Source: Poa pratensis
Taxonomy: Eukaryota; Streptophyta; Magnoliopsida; Poales; Poaceae
DNA length: 64,000 nt
Reading direction: 5' to 3'
Assembly (NCBI GenBank): GCA_947311845.1
Contig: CAMZMU010000013.1
Location: 2,641,198-2,705,197, forward strand
Numbering within the stretch: the stretch's first letter is position 1; each line of letters starts with the position of its first letter. The notes under the pieces are model-generated. The model did no database searches and was not told the DNA's origin. It saw only the letters and a list, made by a program, of their open reading frames with translations. This document shows, piece by piece, positions 45,402-55,946 of this stretch. The position numbers and the translations under genes were made by a program.

Positions 45402-47928
45402 ACATCCCCAAGCTTAATCCATGCTCGTCCTCGAGTATGAAGATGATAAAACTAACATGGACTTTGCAATTTAATACTTAACAATGATATCAAAGATGAT
45501 TACTATTGCTACATATAGTCAAATGATTCATTCTTCAAAGGAGTAGCAATATGCAAATAGTTTATGAAGTGATATCAAGTATTCAAGACAAGGATGTTCA
45601 TTGATAGTTCACAAAGTGTAACATAGTAGCAAGTAATATGGAACACATGTATGCATAATGATAAGTAGAACATCCTACAATGGTCATAGAGTGTAGATGA
45701 AAATCTGAATATGATAGGTGTACACTTTGGAAAGATGTATATGTGAGTAGAGGTAAAGCATGCATAAGTTTCATCCAACTTCCAAACTCTTCTACTTAAG
45801 TTAATGATTGCAATAAGGTATTCATTGGTGTCAAGCTCTCATTGCCCCTATCATAGCATCTTGAATGATTAAGGTTAAAGTGAAAGCAAATATGAGTAGT
45901 GTGCTTGATAAAGAATGGGTTGAATGTCTCATGCCCCTTGAATACAAGTACTTACACCATGTGTTACTCAACTTGGGAAACAAAGCAAGTTCAATTAAAT
46001 ATCATTGTAAGCATAATAGTATCATCAAGAGCGTCAACTGGGGTACCTCTTGTCCCAAGATATGGAACAAGCCCATATCAAAATGACAAGACAAACAAAC
46101 AAAATGAACAATCTCAACACCCTTTTTATTTACCATTTGGAATAGTTTTTTATTGCAAGGTGTATCACAGAAGGTTCACCATAGTATGTAAGTAAATTTC
46201 CACCATGAATGATGCATGGCTTAGATTAGCGGCCCAGGCGTCTCTCTAACCATTTACACAAACTCATTTAAACTCACTCTATTTCCACATTTATTTCAAC
46301 ATGATAAGCATCCATAGACAAAAGCACATGATATCAACTAAATGAGATGAAGAGCGTGTTGAAAGCTTGCCATGTGACAGCACATATGGGCTAACTTCCA
46401 ACCCAAAACATTCATCAAGCCACAAACATCATAATCTTAATCACAATGGGTCAAGTTTTATTATGCAAATAAAAGAACATTGTGCATCAAGTTCGTGAGA
46501 GCTATATAACCAATTTTTTCCATTGCAATCAATAACATAAACATTTTCATTCAGAGGTAAGATAACACAAACAACATGTTAAACATACTCGGAATAGCAT
46601 AAAGCCAATAGGTAGATATGGTGGACTCACTGGAATAACTTTGGTTGAAGGTGTTGGAAACAAGTTTTTGCTTGTTGGAGTTTTTGGGCTAGCAAAAGGG
46701 AGAAAGTTGACCATCTAGATGCATGCATGAGTGTCCATAGAACTAACTAATCCATGTTAAACCAAGTAAAATAACAATCAGCACCAAAACATGAATAAGT
46801 GATAGCTCTACAAAAAGAATTTGCAAACTATTACTCATAAACAAGCTCATGAATCATGCAACTATATGTATCATTAAAAATCAAGTCAAACATCCCTTTT
46901 CCCAATCTTATAAAAGCATCCAACATATTTCAACCCATATTTCCAGTAGCTCTCTCATATATAAATGATAGTGTGGTGGTCTCTCAAGACTCAAACAAAA
47001 ACAAAAACGACGCTCCAAGTTTATGCGATAAAGTGTTTCGATCGAAAAACAGAAGTTGGACGTGTGCAAACCGAGAGTGTGTAGGTCCAGCGGGGTTGTC
47101 TTCACATCCCCAAGCTTATGGTCTTCACCATCCTTGGATAGCTCTTGGTGCATCTCCTCCAATCCCTGTGAAAAAACTTCAAAACACCGTTTCTCCCATC
47201 TCTTTTCTGTGGGGTGCATTAATAGTGATAAACAAATAGGTTCCTTGCTGCATATAATCCTTGAACAAAAATTCATATGAATGTCCAGAAAGTGTATAAT
47301 GTTGTATGCCTACTCATAAACTCAATTGGATCAAAAAGATTCAACTTAAAAGCTCAAAGCATGCATCAAACAAAATGGGACAGAATCTGTCCAGAAAAAC
47401 AGCAGCAGCAAAACGTATTTTTCTACCCTACCAAACTTTCTCGAAAAATTCCGAAAAAATTCATGCATACAGAGGATGAAAAGTTGCAACTACAGTTCAA
47501 ATATGAGCTCATTCGGAGTTACAGAATAAGAATTAAAAATCATACCGTGCACTGACTCGTGCAGGAATAAAATCTCCGAACTATAAGCAACTTTTCAAAC
47601 CAAAAAGGGTAAAACTTGGCACTTTATTGAAAACTCCAGAACCTAAACTAGACACAAAGTCTCTTGTTACAGCAAGAGGACACAAAGAAAATCACACAAA
47701 AAATAACCGGGTTGCCTCCCGCAAAGCGCTTTCTTTATAGCCATATAGCTAGGCTTGATAGTTTTAATGATGCTCCCATAGGAATAAGAGTTGAATATAA
47801 AAGAGCATCAAGAAGCAAATATCAAACACATTTAAGTCTAACCCACTTCCTATGCATTGGGATCTTGTAAGAAAATAAATCAATAAAGCACAAAGTGACT
47901 AGCATAGGAAGGCAAAGCAAGTGCAACT
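45402..47928 (-). other. PPT and non-coding interior of element C
   Basis: PPT at 45402-45415 (minus strand AAGCTTGGGGATGT). The remaining 2.5 kb is AT-rich with no supported ORF. A second PPT-like sequence lies at 47105-47118. At 47707-47730 'gggttgcctcccgcaaagcg' matches the similar block in element A (18940-18962), a shared Athila-like non-coding motif. Confidence 0.65.
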
Positions 47929-48378
47929 TCAAAATTTCAACAAAAAGAGAGGAGACTTAATATTATTGTGGTATATGAAGTCATGTCTCCCTCTCTCATA
48001 AAAACTTTCAGTAGCATCATTGATAAAACCCACAATATAACCATCACATAGAGCATTCTTATCATGATCCACATGCATAAAAGTATCATTACTCTCCACA
48101 TAAGCATAAACAGTTTCATTAGTAATAGTGGGAGTAAAAATATCACATCCATCAATGTAATCATCATAAATAGGAGGCATAGAATAATCAAAATGATTTT
48201 TATCCTCAATAGTAGATGGACTGAAAATATCATATTCATCATTGTAAACATCATATATAGGAGGCATATCATAATCAACATAAACTATATCCTCAATAGT
48301 GGGTGGACTGAAAATATCATATTCATCATCATAAATGGGAGACATAGTATCATCAAACAAGTCAAAGAACCTCCCCAA
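47929..48378 (-). CDS. Repeat-containing acidic ORF of element C, function unknown
   Basis: A minus-strand frame of about 149 codons, open from 48378; the first ATG gives MSPIYDDEYDIFSPPTIED. Three repeats of about 28 residues follow the pattern PPIYDxYxDxxDIFxPTIxx (starting with MSPIYDD, MPPIYDVYNDE and MPPIYDDYIDG). The rest contains HVDHDKNALCDGYIVGFIND. It is acidic and Tyr/Asp-rich, with no transmembrane segment or known catalytic motif. It lies 90 bp downstream of the PBS, where gag would normally start. It may be a domesticated or decayed gag-leader product; I do not recognise a family. Confidence 0.5.
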   Translation of the reverse strand: MGRFFDLFDDTMSPIYDDEYDIFSPPTIEDIVYVDYDMPPIYDVYNDEYDIFSPSTIEDKNHFDYSMPPIYDDYIDGCDIFTPTITNETVYAYVESNDTFMHVDHDKNALCDGYIVGFINDATESFYERGRHDFIYHNNIKSPLFLLKF

Positions 48379-48468
48379 GCTTAGATGATTGCAAGATATA
48401 AAATAAGTTAAAGAGACCTCCCCAAGCTTAGTCTAGTGCACACAAGAATAGAAACTTAAGCGCTACGC

Positions 48469-48486
48469 TCCCCGGCAACGGCGCCA
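48469..48486 (-). promoter_or_regulatory. Primer binding site of element C
   Basis: TGGCGCCGTTGCCGGGGA on the minus strand, identical to the element A PBS and also 10 nt from the LTR. Confidence 0.87.
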
Positions 48487-48496
48487 GAAAAGTACT

Positions 48497-49938
48497 TGAT
48501 AACCCCCAAGAGCAAGGGATCACTGTAGCACCTCTCAATGTGGAAGTAAGGTATCGATCCGCAGGAGCAAGAAGGAAAAGTTATCTATTCCCTACAACTA
48601 AAGTGTCACAAGTTTTAGTTGATTATGCACTAAACAAGTTTAGAGAACAAGATGGTTGGTTTGATGGATGTAAAAGTGTCCCAATCCTCTTCTTTGCAAG
48701 AGGACAAGACAAAGGTAGTAGCAAGTGAAAGCTCTCAAAGAGAGAAAGCCCAATCCTCTATGTAGCAAGAGGACAAGCTCAAGTGTGTGTTTCTTATAGG
48801 AACAATGGACATGGTTCATGGGTTCACTTAATCCTCTCTCTCTCTCATCTACGGTGATCATCATGTTATAGATAAAGTACACACAATTGTCATGTTTTAA
48901 TGGTAGCTTTTTATGACGGCTATATGTCCTAAAACACATAGTTGAAAGAAATACTCATTTGTGTTGCTAGGTCACCCCTCGTAAGGCTAGCGTGGTTTCT
49001 CTCACTCCCACATCATACTCTTTCTTTTTACCCCCAGATAAAGGACGTTGGGCGGTACTGTGTCACTCAATACCTATGCCGTGTCACATCGGCCATCCCG
49101 TACCCACATACATCATACTTCAAAGTATGACAAATCACAAAAGCTCCAACACAACGGTAAATGCATAACAAATCATCTCACACCACAATATTCACCACAA
49201 AGGTATTACATAGATGACCGTAATCATGTTTGCAGCTCATACGGTACTAATTAGTGAAGCTCAAGAGAGAGGAGAGATATAAAAGTTACCACCACAAACC
49301 CAGTCCAGGGGGTGGACTACTCCCCCTTCATCATGGTGATGATGGTGGAGAAGTTCTTGCTGTAGATGTTGATGATGAACACGCCGGAGGGGGGTGGAGC
49401 CCTCCGGAGGTGATTCCGGCGGCGTTTCCCCCCTCCGATCTTCTCCGGCGGCAGCCTTCTGACTCTCTGTTTTGGTGTTCCGTGTTTCTCCGCCGCCTCC
49501 TTTCGCGAAACGCCAGGGGACCTTTTTTATAGGCGTTTTTAGGTCAAGACGGAGTCGGTGGAGAAAGATCGATGGCAACGGAGCCACGAGGGCCAAACGG
49601 GGTAGTCCCACGCGAGCACTGTACCTGGCCGTGTGGGCCACCCCCGTTTGGGCCTCGGGCCTCCGCTTGCTAGCTTCCTTCGCCCACAGGTCTTCTTCCT
49701 TCCAAATATTGACGCCCGTAAATTTCCAGGTGATTTCGTTGACGTTTAGGTCCCTGAAACATTAAAATAAGAAAACGGGGTTTTCTGCCTGTGCAGGGTT
49801 AATTCCATAAAAATAGGAAATAAATGAATATTCCCAAAAATCATTATAAAACATTGATATAACCCTTATATGATGCAAATATGATTGGAATATAAGCAAT
49901 TAAAGTGCAAAGTTCATGTATGCATTTTACATGCATCA
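48497..49938 (-). repeat. 5' LTR of element C (1442 bp)
   Basis: Same ends as the partner LTR. It differs by small insertions, for example near 49600-49630, and about 1% substitutions by eye. Confidence 0.93.
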
Positions 49939-49943
49939 TCCAC

Positions 49944-50124
49944 CGATATACCAGAGACCATGCAGGAGTAGGAGTGTTACCTCGATGAGGGCCCCGAACC
50001 AGGGTACATCGCGTCTTAGCGCTTGTGCTCAATCCCGCCTGCGAGTGCCGTCGTATGCACATGTTGTCCCCACACCTCTTCTTATGCCATCCCTTATGGC
50101 ACTGCCGTGCAACTTACCACGATA
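49944..50124 (+). repeat. 3' LTR of element D, second piece
   Basis: Continues the LTR split by element C, from 'cgatataccagagacc' to TACCACGATA. GCGTG follows at 50125-50129. Confidence 0.92.
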
Positions 50125-50548
50125 GCGTGCTCTAGCTTCCTTCTCCTCTTGGAGTCCAAACCTTCCTTGATATTTTCCCTTTACTTAGGCTGGCATGCTT
50201 ATCTTCTGGAGGAACGGGGGGAAGCACTCATTCCATGCCTGGGCGTAGAATGAGTCAAAGCCTTCCCTCTGGGTCTTGCTCCCGTTGGGTCTTGGTCTTG
50301 GTACCCGGGTTGCGTCGAGGCTCTTGGCTGCCTTCGCGTCGATGCAGGCCTCTCCGGGTCTTCGCGAGGCTAGTGGGCTGGCCCACCTGTCTGGATGACG
50401 CTCTTGATCTTGTCCATCTTCGTGGTGGGCCCACACGTAGTGGACCCACTTTGGCAGTAGTAGCGGAACCCCCATGTTCCACTGCTGCGACATATTATGT
50501 TGCATATTATCTATGAATTTGCTTATGATGCATCTGTGTTGGGTATAG

Positions 50549-50797
50549 ATGAAGAAGTGGCATGTCATGTACGGAGGGAGGGTTCTAGGAGTGTACACCG
50601 AGTGGGCGGAGTGTCAGGCACAGGTGGACAGGTTCGAGAGCAACAGCCACAAATCGTTCGAGACTAGACAGGAGGAAGAAGCAAGCTACTTGAAGTTCCT
50701 GGAGGGAGAGAGGAAGAAGAACGGGCGCCTGAAGAACTTCATAATCCCTGTCTTGCTCATCGTGATTGCCTTTCTATTGTATGTGATCATAGTTTAG
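50549..50797 (+). CDS. Small membrane-anchored protein with RNase H1 N-terminal (Cauli_VI) domain
   Basis: 82 codons, ATG to TAG, no interruption. Residues 2-43 carry the hybrid-binding fold seen at the N-terminus of RNase H1 and in caulimovirus transactivators: W4, Y8, G14-V15-Y16, W19, C22, F29, K35-S36-F37 and the E42-E43 end. A charged linker (EGERKKNGRLKN) leads to a hydrophobic segment at 64-82 (FIIPVLLIVIAFLLYVIIV), a C-terminal membrane anchor. The domain usually binds RNA-DNA hybrids or RNA. It lies between the E insertion and the 3' subterminal repeats of CACTA-B, with 'tatag' just before the ATG, so it may be a later exon rather than an independent gene. Around it the element is decayed, yet this ORF is intact. 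Expression is unknown. Confidence 0.7.
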   Translation: MKKWHVMYGGRVLGVYTEWAECQAQVDRFESNSHKSFETRQEEEASYLKFLEGERKKNGRLKNFIIPVLLIVIAFLLYVIIV

Positions 50798-51039
50798 ATC
50801 GATGATGAAACCTATGTACCTCTAGATCGATGATGAAATCTATGTGCCTCTATCTAGCTATTCGAGACATGTATTAATTTGGTCACCTCGATCTATTTCG
50901 GTTTTAATGTTAAGAACTAATTAATACTTTTTCTACTATTTGGTAACTAACTACATGTTTTACTGTCTATATACTGTCTATATTTGGGAAATTAAATCCA
51001 GAAAAAATTACTAGAAATCCAATTTTCTTTAAAATACTA
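50798..51039. other. 3' non-coding AT-rich region of CACTA-B
   Basis: Contains a duplication 'gatcgatgatgaaa(c/t)ctatgt' (50796-50815 and 50825-50844). No coding sequence. Confidence 0.5.
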
Positions 51040-51299
51040 CTGCTAGCGTGCCCCGTAGCATATTAGTAGCGTGCCACCAACACCAAGAGCAGGGTGCTAT
51101 ACCAGTAGCGTGTGCTAGCTTGCACACCACCGGTAGCCCATACTGGTGGCGTGGGGCATGGCCACGCCACAACTAAATAAGCTACTGGTAGCGTGGGGTA
51201 CCAGCCACGCCACCAATAGGTTTTACCAGTGGCGCGTTATTGGTGGTGTGGGGACCCACGCTACTATTAGCCATTTCTTACACGCCACCAGTAAGCTTT
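51040..51299. repeat. Right subterminal repeats of CACTA-B
   Basis: About ten copies of ACTGGTAGCGTGGG or its complement, partly inverted ('cccatactggtggcgtgggg', 'ctactggtagcgtggggt'). Same motif as the internal block at 27198-27302. Confidence 0.9.
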
Positions 51300-51311
51300 T
51301 TCCTACTAGTA
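51295..51311 (+). repeat. Right TIR of CACTA-B
   Basis: The minus strand reads TACTAGTAGGAAAAAGC; the canonical first C is T. The LINE resumes directly afterwards. Confidence 0.85.
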
Positions 51312-51954
51312 TCTCAATGCGGAGGAGAATCATAGTGGTGAGGTTGATAGTAATTATAGCATGGATACGATGGCGGGTGAAGGTACTGAGCAGGTTGAGG
51401 ATGCCGTGGTTACTTCACAGTTTGTTGCTGCCACGGTAGAAAATATTCATGTTGCTGTTGCCGTGACAGAGAAATCGGGCGATTCCACTGCCACGGCAGA
51501 GATTGACGCTGCACTTGCTGCCGCGGCGACAAAAAGTGCTGCTGTCACTGCCGCGGCATAGCTTTCGGCTCCATTGGCTGCCGCGGCAGGGGTGGAGGCT
51601 AAGACTATGGGGGTGACGGATCATGGCGCTACGGTAGCTAACGAGGTGGTGCCATGTTCGTCGTCGCCCAGGCGTACTGCTACTGCAAGGTCTCTCTTTT
51701 CGTCACCACGTACACCCATATCTCGAGTCCAAGGAGAGGTTTCACAGGGGGACGTGATGATGCCGAGGACGCCGGGTGTTGGTCGCATGATCTTCACCAT
51801 CTGCTCGTCAGGTGCCTCAGTCTGGCGGACTGGGCACTGCTGGGCTTGCATCTATGTCGATAAGGCCTTCGGAGGAGGCATTCATCGCATTTCGGGGGCT
51901 CCAGTAGCGTGGTCTATGGGGCTGCTTAGGATTCTTAAAAACCAGAGTTCCTAG
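51312..51954 (+). pseudogene. LINE ORF1-like or linker region, decayed
   Basis: Open in pieces: MDTMAGEGTEQVEDAVVTSQ, an Ala/Thr/Val-rich stretch with repeated 'gctgccgcggc' units, and PCSSSPRRTATARSLFSSPR. No zinc knuckle is visible. It precedes the endonuclease. Low-complexity repeats of 'actgccgcggcaga' at 51430-51600. Confidence 0.5.
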
Positions 51955-52290
51955 CGGAATTAGTCCGCATTTGTGAGGCTGAATCACTACCCATGTTGGC
52001 GGGGGGTGATTTTAATATTATAAGACGCTAGGAAGAGAAGAACAATGCAAATTTTAATGCACGCTGGTCATTTATTTTTAATGCAATCATTGAGAGTCTC
52101 GATTTAAAGGAGTTGACACTCTCAGGCTGCCAATTTACATTGGCTAGTAGGCGAGAGACTCCAACGTTTGAGAAGTTGGACCATTTTCTCGCTAGTGTTG
52201 AATGGGAATAGAAGTACCCCTTAGTAACGGTGCATGATATGATTCGGACGGGGTCGGATCATACACCTCTAATCATAGATTCAGTTCCTA
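51955..52290 (+). pseudogene. LINE endonuclease fragment
   Basis: MLAGGDFNIIRR (with a stop shortly after), SLDLKELTLSGCQFTLASRR, FEKLDHFLASVEWE and GSDHTPLII are C-terminal motifs of the apurinic endonuclease of LINEs, including the catalytic GDFN and SDH. The N-terminal half is missing. Confidence 0.8.
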
Positions 52291-54069
52291 CGTCAGTTCA
52301 TATGGGGCATTTTCTCGCTATGGAGCGTTGGCAAAATAAAATCAGACATCTACGTCAGTTCCTACGGGGCTGGGCAAAGAATTTGAGTGGAGAATATAAA
52401 AAAATTAAAGAAAAACTAACGCTTCTCTTTGATGAGCTTGACATCAAAGCGGAAACTATTCCTCTAAGTGTAGCCGAGAGGGCTGCTAAGAAGGAAGCTG
52501 ATGAGTGTCTCGCAAAGCTTAGACGTGATGAAGAGTCTAAATGGGCTCAACCTGTGAAAATAAAATATGTTCAGGAGGTAGGTAATAACACTAGATATTT
52601 CCATTTAATTGCAAAGAGCAAACATAGAAAAAAAAGAATATTCCAACATGAGCAGGACGAAGGGACGATAGTGGGGGAGGCGAACCTTAAGGTGTTCATT
52701 TCGGAGTACTATAAGAAATTATTTGGAGCACCGGCTACAAATTATTTATCAATGATTGAGGATTTTAACGGGGATATGCCCCAAATATCTCCGGAGGAGA
52801 ATAGCATCTTAACCTCGGACTTCAGCGAGAAGGAGGTTTTTGATGCTATTTCCCAAATGGAACACAATAAAGCTCTAGGACCAGAAGGGTTCCCGGCTGA
52901 GTTTTATCAGAAATTTTGGGAAGTTATCAAAAGTGACTTGATGGCTATGTTCGCTTAGTTGCAAACAGGTGACCTACCATTGTTCAAGTTGAATTTTGGT
53001 GTGATTACTTTACTATAGAAAAAAGAAGATGGAAGTAGAATTGAACAATGTAGACCCATTTGTCTTCTTAATGTGAGCTTAATTTTTTTCACCAAAATGG
53101 GTACTAATCGTGTAACATCTATTGCAATTTGCAAGTAGAGTTGTGTGTCCGATTCAAACATCGTTTATTCCTGGAAGAAATATTTTGGAGGGATTGGTGG
53201 TGCTCCATGAAACTATGCATGAAATTCATCGGAAGAAAAGGGATGGAGTTCTATTTAAAACAGATTTTGAAAAAGCTTACTATAAAGTTAAATGGTACGT
53301 TTGCAACAAGTTGTACGCATGGAAGGATTTGCACCATAGTGGTGTGAATGGATTGCTAGATTTGTTCAGGGAGGGAGCGTCGGGTTCGAATGAATGATGA
53401 TATTGGTCATTATTTCTAGACGCTCAAAGGACTGAGGCAACGGTACACGCTTTGACCATTGTTGTTCAACTTGGTCGCAGATATGCTAGCCATTCTTATT
53501 GCGAGGGCAAAGGAGGATTATCAAGTTGGAGGATTGATACCACATCTGGTTGTTGGGGGCGTGTCAATCCTCCAATATGCAGATGCTACCATTTTGTTTC
53601 TTGAACACGATCTTGAGTAGGCTGTGAACATGAAACTAATTTTGTCCTTTTTGAACAACTTTTTGGTCTAAAAATTAACTTTCATAAGAGAGAAAGTTAT
53701 TGTTTTGGCAAAGCAAATGAGGCCCAGGATGAGTATCGTCATGTTTTTGGATGTGAGGTGGGGTCTCTCCCGTTTAAGTATCTAGGTATTCGTATTCACC
53801 GTCGGAAACTGCTTAATAAAGAATGGAAACCAGTCGAGGATCGCTTTGAGCGTAAGCTGGGATCTTGGGTTGGCAAGATGGTTTCATATGGAGATCGTAT
53901 TGTCCTAATCAACTCTGTTTTAACAAGTTTGCCAATGTTTCCATTGTCTTTCTTTGAAATACCTAAAGGGGTATGGAAAAGATTGGATTTTTATCGCTCT
54001 CGTTTCTTTTGGCAAAGTGATCCAAAAAAAAAATCGCCTCACCAAGTGGAACATTGTTTGTCGTCCTAA
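52230..54069 (+). pseudogene. LINE reverse transcriptase, decayed
   Basis: Segments: ERWQNKIRHLRQFLRGWAKN, NTRYFHLIAKSKHRKKRI, FDAISQMEHNKALGPEGFPA and EFYQKFWEVIKSDL (52230-52958); QTSFIPGRNILEGLVVLHET and FKTDFEKAYYKVKW (53122-53330); QYADATILF at about 53573-53600; LPFKYLGIRIHRRKLL and GSWVGKMVSYGDRIVLINSV (53758-54000). The YADD box reads YADA, and KAYDKV reads KAYYKV. Several frameshifts. Copy-choice polymerase of the LINE, not functional here. Confidence 0.88.
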
Positions 54070-55174
54070 GGACCACGGGGGGCTTGGTATTCAGGTTCTT
54101 GACATAAAGAACAAATATTCGCTAAGTAAATGGCTGTTTAAGTTGCTACACGAAGAAGCGGTATGGCAGGAGTTGCTATGTAACAAATACTTGGGTGGCA
54201 AAACCTTATCTCAGGTGCAACCGAAACCCACGGATTAACCCTTTTGGAGGGGGCTCATGGGTGTTAAACAGGAGTTTTTTTTCGCGTGGCTCCTTTGTGA
54301 TCGGAAATGGCCACCAGGTAAGATTTTGGGAGGACGCTTGGTTAGGTGATAACACATTATCGAATGTGTATCCCACTCTATACAATATTGTGTGGCGCAA
54401 AAACGTTTCGGTTGCTGATGTATTATCGGTTGTGCCATTAAATATTCAGTTTAGGCAGGCTATTATAGGAGACAAACGGACCACATGGCTTCACTTAGTA
54501 GACAAACTAATGCCAGTCTTTCTTTCTTATGAGCCAGATACATTCAAATGGAAACTGACCTCTATTGGTCATTTTTCTATCAAATCTCTTTATGCAGATT
54601 TTCTACATGGACACACAAGATTTTTGCGTAAATACGTGTGGAAACTTAAGATTTCATTAAAGATTAAGATCTTTCTTTGGTTTCTTCATCGGAAATTTTT
54701 ATTAACGAAAGATAACCTTGCTAGGAGACGTTTGGCGGGATGTAAGAAATGTGTTTTTTTTGTTATGCAGAAGAGTTTGTTGAACACTTGTTCATCTCTT
54801 GTCCTTTTGCGCGTCACATTTGGATGCTAATTCATTTTACTTTTAATATCTCCTCTCCCACCGGCATTACTAATATGTTTGGTAATTGGTTGAATGGGAT
54901 TGATAAAATGACCAAAGCGCGTATACGTGTAGGCGTGTCAGCTTTTCTTTGAGTGATTTGGAATTGTCACAACGATATTGTTTTTAACAAAACGGGAGCT
55001 GTCCATTATTTGCAGGTTATCAACAAGGCGGTATATTGGATCCACATGTGGTTATTTCTCCTCCCTTCGGATCAGCGGGTACATATGGATATCGGATGTG
55101 CTCGTTTGATCGCGGTCGTTCGGGCTATCTTCAGCCGGGGTGGTTGGCTTCATTCTAAAAGATTAAATGCTTAG
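54070..55174 (+). pseudogene. LINE C-terminal region with zf-RVT, decayed
   Basis: GGLGIQVLDIKNKYSLSKWL, NGHQVRFWEDAWLGDNTLS and WKLTSIGHFSIKSLYADF, then WKLKISLKIKIFLWFLHRKF and a Cys-containing zinc-binding pattern (LAGCKKCVFF), with later 'EEFVEHLFISCPFARHIW' (54749-54840). This is the region after reverse transcriptase in plant L1-type LINEs. It ends with a stop at about 55172 before the 3' UTR. Confidence 0.8.
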
Positions 55175-55439
55175 AGCTCCAATTTTCGGGTGGCTGATCT
55201 TTATTTTCACTTTGAGTGATCCGTGAACAGTAATATACTTAATACTCTTTGAACTATGCAATAAATTTCGGCTGTGTGCATCGTTTCGATGTAGAGGCCT
55301 CCGCTCCGCCATTTCGAAAAAAAAACACAGAGACTCAACCTTATCAGATCGTGTCGCTTCAACGTTTAAAGAAACATTGCTTTCACACCGGGAATCCTTC
55401 CTAGGATATTGCATTTGTATTTCTCCGAGAATGGTGAAT

Positions 55440-55575
55440 CCACTCATGCGACAATAACAAAGACAGCTGTGGCCCTAGTCAGTGACCACTAACGACTACA
55501 CGTAGTACCACTCATGCGACAATAACAAAGACAGCTGTAGCCCTAGTCAGTGACCACTATTGATGCTGATTTCTA
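55440..55575. repeat. 68-bp tandem duplication
   Basis: 'ccactcatgcgacaataaca' starts at 55440 and 55508, with a nearly identical 52-bp block in each copy. Confidence 0.9.
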
Positions 55576-55710
55576 CTTCGTTGGCTAGAGAATGTCTTCA
55601 GAAAAGGCCCAAGTGATATCTAAGGTATGTTCAGCGATCACTAGATCACGCGGCAGGTTCAACAGACTAGCCGCAGCAAATGTTTCGGCGTTGGTGGCTT
55701 AACAGCACAT

Positions 55711-55930
55711 ACTCCCTCCGATTGTAAATACTTATCGTTTTAACTAAGATTCGGCTCAACTTTTAAAATTTTAACCGTCAATAGCTTCTAGAATATTTAA
55801 TTTAGAAACATAAAATCATATGAGTAGATTTTTCTTGAAAGATACTTTCATAATATTATTTTTTATTTGACATTATAACTACATTGTAATATAAAATAAT
55901 GATCAAAGTTGCACATTGAAGACCGAAAAA
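55711..55930. mobile_element. MITE-like fragment, one terminus only
   Basis: Begins CTCCCTCCGATTGTAAATAC, like the ends of Triticeae mariner-type MITEs, and continues with AT-rich sequence to 'atcaaagttgcacattgaag'. The second terminus is missing. Confidence 0.55.
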
Positions 55931-55946
55931 ATTGAAAGAAATAAGA

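Larger units (their letters stand above)
43970..49938 (-). mobile_element. Non-autonomous Athila-like element C (5.97 kb)
   Basis: LTRs 43970-45401 and 48497-49938 with a perfect TCCAC duplication (43965-43969 and 49939-49943). PPT next to the left LTR, PBS TGGCGCCGTTGCCGGGGA (minus) at 48469-48486 next to the right, so minus-strand sense. The LTRs are nearly identical, with a handful of substitutions and small insertions, so this is the youngest large insertion in the nest. The 3.1-kb interior has no gag or pol, only one repeat-containing ORF. It lies inside the 3' LTR of element D. Confidence 0.94.
33643..50124 (+). mobile_element. Tat-like Ty3/gypsy element D, non-autonomous, with F and C nested
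   Basis: Left LTR 33643-34391. Right LTR in two pieces, 43401-43969 and 49944-50124. Perfect GCGTG duplication (33638-33642 and 50125-50129). PBS TTGGCGCCCACGGTGGGG follows the left LTR and a PPT-like CAGGGGCTAG precedes the right one, so it reads on the plus strand. Own interior: gag fragments (34441-34499 and 38514-39170), tandem repeats and an antisense spliced ORF (43128-40128). No pol domain is seen. The LTRs differ at roughly 14 of the first 185 positions by eye, so it is old. An antisense ORF is known from Tat-lineage elements such as Grande. Confidence 0.9.
32976..50492 (-). mobile_element. Solo LTR E (1030 bp in two pieces, split by element D)
   Basis: Pieces 32976-33642 and 50130-50492. 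It starts TGTCGTGTCATGG and ends CTGCTGCGACA, with a perfect TATTA duplication (32971-32975 and 50493-50497). Element D has split it, with its own GCGTG duplication. A minus-strand CTATATT at 33400-33406 suggests minus-strand sense. No coding sequence belongs to it. Confidence 0.9.
9180..51311 (+). mobile_element. CACTA-B transposon, 5' truncated, with many nested insertions
   Basis: Own segments: transposase 3' half (9180-10646 and 26625-26771), AT-rich spacer, internal repeat block (27198-27302), leader and intron (27303-28195), ORF2 (28196-30214 and 31299-32787), 3' region (32788-32975), small ORF (50549-50797), subterminal repeats (51040-51299) and the right TIR. The right end reads, on the minus strand, TACTAGTAGGAAAAAGC, a CACTA end with its first C changed to T. 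No left TIR is seen. An alternative is two adjacent CACTA elements, but the repeat family is the same in the internal block and at the right end, which favours one element. Confidence 0.72.
51312..55325 (+). mobile_element. Decayed LINE (non-LTR retrotransposon)
   Basis: Endonuclease, reverse transcriptase and zf-RVT parts on the plus strand, ending in a poly-A-like tail (aaaaaaaaa at about 55317-55325). The 5' part is missing at the junction with CACTA-B, whose TIR abuts an open frame (YLNAEENHSGEVDSNYSMD), so CACTA-B probably inserted into this LINE and the other half lies elsewhere. Many stops and frame changes. Confidence 0.88.
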
